DNA of 64,000 nt from Helicoverpa zea (lineage: Eukaryota; Arthropoda; Insecta; Lepidoptera; Noctuidae). The position numbers and the translations under genes were made by a program. Location of the stretch: NCBI RefSeq assembly GCF_022581195.2, contig NC_061465.1, positions 3,598,501 to 3,662,500 on the forward strand, in the 5' to 3' direction. The notes under the pieces are model-generated. The model had not been told where the DNA came from. It was given only the letters and a program-made list of their open reading frames with translations, and searched no databases. This document shows, piece after piece, positions 54,992-64,000 of the stretch (its first letter is position 1; the number at the start of each line of letters is the position of its first letter).

Positions 54992-57900
54992 AACAAAAAT
55001 TAACTTTAATATTTTTATATTAATGTTGATGAGTATGCACGCTAGTTAGTGTGTAAACAAATTGTTAATTCAATATCATATTAATGTCTAACAGCCGTAA
55101 TAAATGATACAAGTATCGGAAAGGCCCATAAAAAGCAATTACAATCTATTCAAGCATCGTATTGATTGACAATGACAATGACAAACACGATCTTCTAATG
55201 TGGCTGGCTATCATTTACACAATCAAAGCCACGAATGGCTTTTGAAATTAATGAATTGGTCAATATTAATGAGCGGTGTTTCCTTCTCGCTTGAAGTCAT
55301 GCGCAACCGGCCAAATAAATACACAGTATAATGTACGTAAAGCAAAAGTAATAAACCCGACAGACCGGAATATTTGCTCAAGGACCTGCATGACTAGCAA
55401 AGTCAAATATTATTTCAGGAATCTGACGGATGGGATCTCTCTGATCATGTGTTTTAATTTTCGACATGTGTTTCACTGACCTAATTTTTCACGGTCATCA
55501 AAGAGGTAGTATGTTATTAGAAGTATAGTTTTCTATTAATGAAGACCTCAAGAACTCTCCTTAAATTATCGTCGGGAGAATTGAAAAAATGAGTTTTATC
55601 GATCTGTTTAGATTCGTGTTAACTGACAATAGTAATATTTTTATCCTGGTTCGTGCCGCGTATTTTATAAGGCGATTAAATATTAATTATAGTTTGTGTA
55701 TCACTTTTATATTCCATATCTATTGCGTATTACCGCAGTCTTTCTTACGCCGATATGGATATCGTTTATCGCTCTTTAGTTATCTTGTTGTGTTTGCGAA
55801 ATAAATACAAAATTACAGTGATGAAACTTTAGAATAGCATTTTGGTTCTACCCCATTGATATTGCAAAAGAATCTAAGCAGCAACACCAAACTTGTGCAA
55901 ATCGACATTTGGTTTTCATATCAGGCTCTATTCATCAGCAAATCTGTCTGTTATTTTCGCCGAATTTCAAATTCTTGTCACAACATTTTGTGGTCTCCTT
56001 GATTACTTGATTGAAATTATCCACGGCGTTATTGCAACTATAAATAAACAACTAGGAACAATATTAGAAGGGATGTTGCTCAATACTAAGTAGTCTCGGG
56101 TTGTTCCGAGGCTTCGTGACTCGTGACTGCAGCCAAGGTCGAGTTCAAATGTGCAGTTAAACTTAATTAACGCCTTGTCTTGTCTCACAATAGAACTGAA
56201 TTGAAACGACATTAACTACATTATAGTGGAACAGCATTTGGTTTCGCCAATAGTAATTTCAAATTTAATGTTAGACAAATCGTTTGAACCTAAAAGTTTT
56301 GATAATAATGATGATTAACAGTTTTTGGATTAAGTTTGTAACTGATGTCATGATTATTCTTCAAGAACCCATTCAGGTATAAAGCCAATAAGCTTCGAGT
56401 CTCAGAATGCAACAAAAAATGACCTTACCAAACTAAAGGGACAAACGAGTGACATTGTGCGTATTGATTGTACTTAGCATAGCATTAAAGTACACGTCCA
56501 TTATTGTAATATTCTTTAGATGCTTGTCAGCTATGAAACTGTCGGTGGAACGTAATATGTACGATAAAGTCAAGGCTAATAGAATTTAGCTGGCTTACGT
56601 TCAGCTTCTGACTACAAAACGAAACGCTTCTAACACGTCTCAGCTATATTTTCCACGAGGGATTTCTATGTAGCTTGCAATTTTAGCGTAAAAGAAGAAA
56701 AGGGACATTTTCTTCTATGCTCTGTAATAATGCAACGAAGCTCTCTTCGGGATCTATGAATCTTTTAAATGAAGATGTACTTTATTGCTATGGTTCTCTC
56801 GATCGTCTATCTTGCCATGTAAACAAGGTAGCGTCGTGGAATATCAATAAAACATGACATCAGACTGCCATGAAGTGCTATAACCACGCATTACGTATGA
56901 CATAAAATCCCGTTCTACATTTCCAATGCGCGTATAATTCTGTTGCGAGCGGCCGTGTTGGCTAACTGACGTCCATTGATTGTGCAAAGCATCATGAACA
57001 TCGCGGATATGTAATGCGATAGTAAATTAAACGTGCATTACGCGTAGCCTAACCTTTTTCATTGAGTGACAGCCCGTATTGAAAAACCACGGGTTACGGA
57101 AGCCTTGGCTAGTGTGTAGTAAAATTTACAACGTGGAACGATATTCATAAAATTATCCGCATGTAAACTTAATAATCATCATTGATTTCCGTTCCTCAAA
57201 AAAGGTTGGTAACTAAATGTACAATCATTGGGACCACTGTTCGGGCCTTCTAATAAATTCCTAAAAGCAATAAAAATGTTATCAACCTCGTCAGCTACTA
57301 CTGGTTTCCAATTCAATATCCCTTTCGAATCCGGAACCGATCGTGCCATGGCATACATTATAAACGCGTTTCGTGTCGTGTTCATAAAAGTACTTATTCC
57401 CCTATATGAATTAGTACAATTTCGAACGTAGTTTTGGATAACTTGCACTGGCCATCGTAATAAGGTTAAACAATTTCGCTCTAGTTATTGTTTGCATAAC
57501 ATGAGTTAATTTAATCATCTTTATACCCACATATTACTGTTTTATGTTTGTAGTCTTCTAAATTCGTTTTCAGTTCTCAAGATCTGAAAATTTCAATTTT
57601 TGCGTCGAAGTTAGATCTTGGGAAGTAACTTTAGAAGTATTCCCACGCTTTCCTTCTGTATTCTGTATTTAGAGTTAGATTGTACTGTCTATACCTGAAA
57701 CAGTTTATTTTTAGTCCATATCGCTGTTACAGTAATGTTGATCCGAAAGCGAGTTTCCCAAGGCCGGAACACTCGTAATCGTATTTTTTGCACAACGTAT
57801 CTAAATGCTTTTGTTCTTTTTACAGCATAAAATTCAGTACAGAGTTATAATCTAACTGTGCATGTTTTCATAATATTTACATATTTTATAATACTTGATG

Positions 57901-60900
57901 GCAATTGCGATAAGATAGTGCAAAGACAAAGCGGCACACGTCCTGCTTGAAACAATGAAGCTGATAAAATTAATGGGATCCGCTATTCAACGCATTACAA
58001 ATAACTAGTTATTTTATTACTAGAACTAGTTGTACCTGTGTCATGCACGTTGACCGTTTCGTGCTTTCAAGTAGAATGAATCAATGTTTAAGATGTCTGG
58101 ATAGCCTTCGCGTGACTGCCTAACATCGTAATTTTGTTAAGGTAGCAAGTCAGGCTGGATTGAAATTTTGCTGCAAACCTATGTTATAAAATACTTTTTG
58201 GTTCGAATGTTAAACATAATTCGATCTATCAGAAGCTGTTACAGCATTTTATGTACAGGTGGCTGCAAGAGAAGATTTATCATTAGATATCCCAAAACAC
58301 GTGAACAACATTGCATCCTCAGTTTTCCTCAGACGCAACGGAAAACATAATCCATTTTTGCCTTTCCCCAGAGGTAAACAAAATCTCATCTCATGTGCAT
58401 TTGTTTGCGCATAGGATTGCTCCGAAGCAAACAAAAGTACGTAGACGATGTGGTTTCCTTTGTAGCACAAATGAGAATTCATCTACGGGGTGGCCACCCG
58501 GCGCGACGGCAAGGGCGGCGAACCTAACGTCTCGACTACCCACCACTTTGGTTAGACCACTTTGTTTAATGTCTATCTGTTGCTTAAAGTGTCTACTTCA
58601 AATATATTGGCTTGAAAAAGTTCGAGCAAGCATTCATAAATTGGAGTTCTGATTTAGCCCTTTGAGCTGAATTATTGGCGAATGGAGTGGAGAAAATAAA
58701 TTCTCTAAGCTGTGTAGTCTTAAGAGTTTTAAAAGAAGTTTTGCTGATTACAGAGTACTTCAATAATCGAGGAATTCGAGAACATTTGTGTAGTTGTAGC
58801 GAAGTTGTATGACTTTTAAACAACTTGGGTACTATGCAAAATAATACGCACCAAAAAACATATAATTCGACGACATAACCATCTCATTAAGTTGTAAGTA
58901 CATACTTTTCGAACATAATAATGGCGGATGTTCACAAAAAAACATGTGAATCCCCAACCAGATAATACTGCGCAATACTTTTTGCGCAGCGTTTATACTC
59001 AAATCATAGGACAATTTGTAAATAAAGCTGACTCTTTATAATCATGTTTTTCCTTAACTGAACGCTGTTTACGCTAGCTTTCATTATAGTTCATACATTG
59101 CTTTTCCATTGCGTTCTATTGCGGTAGGTATCAATATCAACATAGGTTAATCATTAGTAAGTACTAATTATAATTTATATCTTAACTTGGAGTTACGATT
59201 AAGTAAATTTCCATTTAACAAAATCTGTATGGCCCAAGAATGGAACCTTTAGGCAGAACCACAGAGAACTATGGAACCACGCGACTCGAAAGTTTTTGAA
59301 GTCAAGTGTAACATGAATTTACGTTTCAAAATATAACTATATACGTTGAACAAAGTAACTATGCTTATTAAAACTTAGAATTGTGATGGTAATGTTGTTA
59401 CGCGGTTCCTGAAGGTCGTTCGAGATAAACAGAGTGAAGTACGTGGGCCGCATATAACACGTGCGGTTTGGAACATTACTGATTAGAACCACACCATTTG
59501 CCTGAATCATTTTGTTTATTTATTTATATGAACGCAAGTGTATGCTGATAAGGATATTCTTCATTTTGGTATGAAAATTGACATTCGTGTTTAGATAAGG
59601 AGGCGGAATCTATAACCATAAATGGAGTTTCTCGATATTTTTAAAATTCTTAGCTTGAATTAAATAACAATTATTTTAATTGATAAAAATTTGCATTTAA
59701 AATTATTATCTATAATTAGATTTGCAAAATACATATACCTACCTATAAAAACATAAGTTTAATTATTTCCGTATATCAAGAAAAAATCGTTAAATAGGTA
59801 CATGGATAGTAGGGTAACTAACTATATGGAAACTAAGAAACACAAACGTGTTAGGTACTGTTAAACAGTAATTCGTAAAGCTAAAATAAACTTTTGTGTC
59901 AAAGTTATAATATTGAAAACAACAGCATAATAAATAAGTTTTAGGTATAATTCGCACGACTATTGCAAGGACGGTTTACTATTTCTGAACGCGATGTTGT
60001 AATGCGCGGGAATTTCACGCTTTTGTTGTAAGATTAGTGGTGCCAAGATTCAAATAAAAACATGGTCGAGCAATTTCCTTTCGTATTCACATAATTATTT
60101 TGTTAGAAAAATATAATCAATTAATCTTATTGGCCAAAGCTGAGTTTCTACGTACCTACAAATATTTAAACGGAAAAAGTCATCACGAAAAACCACCTTC
60201 CTTAGTATAACTACTCTATTTTCAAGCTTCCATCGACGTAAAGTTTTGTTTTTGCTTAACTACACAGAATATGGTAACTTGTTTTCCCATATGGAGTAAC
60301 AAAGAAATGTTCAAGCAATACCAATGAAGCCACTTGTTACGGAATCACTATCATTATCATAATGTTAATTGCTCAATAAGAGAAGCACTAACCAAACGAT
60401 TGGTAAAACAATTTGGCCACGTTTTTGTTATGAGGAAGTAGAAGATACGCACGCGAATAGAATTATATGGGTCACGGTCAAAATCGATAACATGCTGGCC
60501 ATGTCGCTCGGTGCACAGAAAAAATGATTACATCACTTTAATTAGTACCACTAGAGAATGTACTTAGTCTATTAAAATATTACCTTCTTACATCTGAGCT
60601 CAATTTAGATTCTCGCGATAAAAAATATTGAGCGGGAGAATGCATCCATTTTTGGGGGAAGGCTAATTTACAGTATCGATATTTTTTTTGTTATTCATCG
60701 TTGCGGAACAACTCTATAGATAAAATATTGCTTACTGAGGCGATAAATTCGATTGCGTATTTTATCATCGAGCTAGTCGCCTAGAACAAGGAAGTTCTTT
60801 GTACACAGCGTCATCAGCTCGTAGAATCCGGTTATGTTAATGGCTAATAAATTAAATTCAAATAGTTATGTCTTAACAAAGGGTCACTTTCATCATGTAA

Positions 60901-62200
60901 ATAAACACCAGTCTATGTACTCACCTAATTTCGTTGTAGGTTGCAGTCGAAAGCGTAGACTAGATTTGGGAACTAGATTCAACTTTCCACTTAGAATTAC
61001 TAAATTTTTACAACGATATTTACTGGCATGAATCGTTATTATATAAAGCGCAACCTTTACAATTTATTAAGAAAAAACATTGAAAACTGACCTTTTCCAC
61101 ACTTCTATAAACAAAGAGTTTTATCGCACTTTTCTTGACGCTTAATTTTCAAAAAATGCCTCAATAAAAATACACACATTGGGGTTCACTATAATTTTAA
61201 AATGAACGAAAACAGCTGTTCACATGTTTTTCAGATGCGCCTTGAAGAGATTTCCATACAATCCTCCAAACGCACTGAAATAAAATGACAAGAGAATGTT
61301 TACATCAATACATTGCACAGACGCAATGCCTATTGCCTGTGCCGCCGCACACTACCGCCAGCTTGTGTACACACAACAGCGAAATATTGACTGACGAGAA
61401 TGGGGATGAAAGGGGTCAATGACGTTTACATTTGCGGTGCTGTGTGACAGAGATAGACCGATGTTACTCAAGGGAAAAGCGAGAAGGCAATACAACAAAT
61501 CAGCCACCTGAGACGCAACACAAGTACAAGTTTGTGAATGTGTGCTTCTAAAGCCTAGTACACACAAGACTAGAACTAAACTACTGGAAAAATGTTTTCA
61601 TGTTATTGTTCCGTACAATATTTTTATTAATTTTTGAAAATTATCTGGGCTCTTGTTGGTAAAAGAATTTAGATTGTCCTACATAACTTTTAAAGTAGTA
61701 AAACCAACAGTCTTGATACGGCTCTTGACAGTTTTTGGTATTTGGGCAGATGGAAGACTTTCTTACCTTGTATATTAACTGGTGATCATTTAAATTGTAA
61801 ATTACTATTCTAAATATTTATGCAGTTTTATTATTTTTACATTTTCTATTATTTTCCTTTCAACTTCAGGACCAAATGACTCCACAAACAAAAACATAAA
61901 ACAATGTCAAAATGTCATGAGAAAGCAGCCAGTATTATTTAGGATAAGAACCAAGCATTCAAACGTATTATTTGTTGCATTTGCGTTGAAATATGCCCGT
62001 TGTTTATTTATTGGATTATCAAAGGCTGATATGACTCCATTTAGAATTATAGAGTTTGTTTAGTTGATTACTTTAGTTTTAGTAGTCATAATACGCATCT
62101 CTACAGTGTTTTTTGACAAATTCACGTTCCAATCAAAATAAATCTACTTGTGAAGCATTCATTCCATGTAATTCTACCGGACAAAGGCACATATTAAAGA
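54992..62200. other. Repeat-poor upstream DNA, no supported gene
   Basis: It probably holds the TBCEL 5' UTR intron and promoter, but no first exon can be fixed. A minus-strand frame at 57485-57179 has some coding character (see findings). A GC-richer patch at 61320-61560 and another at 58490-58560 stand out from AT-rich surroundings. No mobile element is recognisable. Confidence 0.5.
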
Positions 62201-62215
62201 AAAAATCTAGTCAGC

Positions 62216-62417
62216 TGATTGACATATAGAGCTGTCAACAGTGTCATGTCAACATGTTTGTCAAACAGCACAAAACTTGTAGGTTTATCACCGTATTTTG
62301 AAATTACGTTGTGATAATGATAGTTAAATGTTTTGTATTGATAAGTAGTTGCCAAGGATAAGATATTTTATACTGAGGAGCGCTTTTGCAAGTGGTGAAC
62401 CCCCTATTCGATTCCAC
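62216..62417 (+). promoter_or_regulatory. Possible promoter and untranslated first exon of a plus-strand gene
   Basis: A cluster of TTGACA/TGTCA words (62219-62262: ATTGACA, CTGTCAAC, GTCATGTCAAC, TTTGTCAAAC) resembles those before REV1 and the CENP-M-like gene. About 155 bases on lies a strong donor, CCAC/GTAAGTGA (62418). No coding frame is seen before the window ends. Speculative. Confidence 0.25.
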
Positions 62418-62999
62418 GTAAGTGACGAATGTTTGTTATGTTTTGAAACTATATTATTTTATTTCTTTGCATTGTGCCAATTTTCTAAGCTATGTGTGAT
62501 CATTGGCATAGACAGGATCATCATGTAGGCGTTAAATGACTACAAAATTGCTGATAAGTTTCGTATCTACATGAAAAAAAAACTTCAGTGTTTTAGTCAA
62601 TTTGTTCAGGTTTTTCCTTGAGTAAAAAAAGTTTATCTGAATTTTTATATTTCTGAATAAGTTAGTGGAAAATAAACGGAAATGATAATGATTTATTGCA
62701 ACCAAGTGTTTATTTTACGATGGTACTTCAGCATGTTTAGTTAAACCTATTGGTCTACTTGTTATTTATTTTAAAATTTATAAGTCTCTGAAACATACAA
62801 GTCCAACAACTGTTGTGTCTGCTGTTTTGCTCAGGTATTTTTTTCATAGTTTAGCTAGTTTCTGCCAGTGATTTCACTCACGTCCTGGGGGAATTAATTC
62901 CCACTCCCAATCAAACAGTAGCCTGTTATTCTGATGTGTAAGTTATAGTCTTATCTGTTCAGTTCGCGAGTGACTAGTCACAAACAATTTTTAACAGTT

Positions 63000-63075
63000 G
63001 TTGTCCTTCTCCATGTGAGAGGAGGCCTGTGCCCAGCAGTGGGACGATAAAAAGGCTGTAACAGTAACAGTAACA
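63000..63075 (+). mobile_element. LINE 3' end fragment
   Basis: GAGAGGAGGCCTGTGCCCAG, CAGTGGGACG and a short (AACAGT)n end. Related to 22440-22550. Confidence 0.65.
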
Positions 63076-63564
63076 GTTGCACAATTCATCATAAATGTCT
63101 ATTTAACCATCTTATTTACAAGTTGCATTAGTAAATTTTGATAATATGTTGGATATCAAAGTAGTTTGTTACAAGGAAAATGATATTGAGAAATGATAAT
63201 TGTGCTAATTCAATGAACATGGATCATTTTACAAATGTACCTTGTTGTATTGAAATATGGCAAAGTAGACTAGATTTTTTCAATCCATGATTTTAAACAA
63301 ATCTGCATGGCAACGCAAATGATGATATATATGTTTAGTCACTATTGATAAGATTATTTCACTGTTAAGTCCCATTGATACTCTGCTAAAGTGCGGAGGT
63401 GTGGCTTATCTACAATAAAACATCTTCATAACAATGCACATACATGATCATTACACCTTTTTGCTAACCTTTGAAAGTATAGTTAGACAGGATGGATATC
63501 AACAAAAATACATAGGCCTATTTGAAAAAAAAATAAAAAATTTTGAGTTTGAGTTTTGAGTTTG

Positions 63565-63618
63565 AGGCCTCCACCTTAAATCTCCACAGATACCTGTTGG
63601 AGGCGACCTGCATCCATT
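63565..63618 (-). mobile_element. LINE fragment, minus orientation
   Basis: The complement reads GATGCAGGTCGCCTCCAACA then GGTATCTGTGGAGATTTAAG, matching 22469-22517. A (TTTGAG)n-like stretch precedes it. Nothing else is recognised at 62420-64000, apart from a weak interspersed-repeat piece near 62870-62960. Confidence 0.65.
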
Positions 63619-64000
63619 ATTTATATCATTATTTATTAATATTTTTTCCAGAGAGATTTTGATTTTATATATCTATTTTTTTTTTTATATCCATGTGGAA
63701 CTCACTCAACACAATACACAAATAAAATGTTCTCATCATAGTGTTTTTCTTACATTTGTTTATTCAATACTTGATTGTTAATGCAACAAGTATGAGATTG
63801 TTGATAAATATCTAACACTTATATGAGACAGCTAACAATAATAAGTAGTGTTAATCGATCTTCTCTTAAGAGAGGTTGTGGCGATTGGTGAGGTAAAGTA
63901 GCACTTTTTTGTTTCTATGGATTTTAATATTTGTAACATTAAGCAAATTAAAATAGACCTAACGAAAAATATATAATAACATACAACATTTTTACTATGA

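Noticed and set aside
58311..58652. 113-codon plus-strand frame with GWPPGATARAANLTSRLP
   Set aside because: It is short, lacks splice context, and has no domain I recognise. It is probably a chance frame through a GC-richer patch.

Overview
This window is nuclear DNA from an insect, almost certainly a moth or butterfly. The genes are intron-rich with canonical GT/AG junctions. The repeats are of lepidopteran type: tRNA-headed SINEs ending in a GATGAT tail, short non-LTR 3' tails of the 'CGCGGTTTCACTCGC' kind, and many TA-flanked miniature DNA elements. I saw no bacterial or organellar sequence. The species cannot be fixed from sequence alone.

Layout. (1) 1-27215, plus strand: an ATRX/XNP-type SNF2 chromatin remodeller. 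27 coding exons can be joined in frame to give 1199 residues; only the extreme N-terminus lies off the left edge. Its introns hold most of the mobile DNA: two copies of a TA-flanked element family, a 4.3 kb minisatellite with a 35-bp unit, a 1.27 kb foldback repeat, and a complete Tc1/mariner-superfamily transposon inserted inside a SINE. (2) 28013-28555, minus: a 180-residue protein that looks like the inner-kinetochore subunit CENP-M, tail to tail with ATRX. (3) 29577-36957, minus: a lysosomal-type beta-hexosaminidase (GH20) with two complete, phase-matched pairs of terminal exons. (4) 37508-40333, plus: intronless DNA repair protein REV1, head to head with the hexosaminidase. (5) 41687-54954, minus: tubulin cofactor E-like protein (TBCEL), whose 10 kb intron contains an elongator tRNA-Met gene on the same strand and a 2 kb element with long inverted arms. 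REV1 and TBCEL converge with nearly overlapping poly(A) signals. (6) 54955-64000: repeat-poor upstream DNA with no gene I can support, a possible plus-strand first exon near 62.2-62.4 kb, and LINE tail fragments near 63.0 and 63.6 kb.

The genes are not an operon and do not form one pathway. ATRX and the CENP-M-like protein both act on chromosomes and REV1 acts on damaged DNA, but their adjacency is probably chance. The points most worth a second look are the duplicated hexosaminidase C-terminal cassettes, the CENP-M-like kinetochore gene, the transposase family with its intron and decayed relatives, the 35-bp minisatellite open in all three frames of one strand, and the AT-hook in REV1. I did not find a convincing wholly new multi-gene system.
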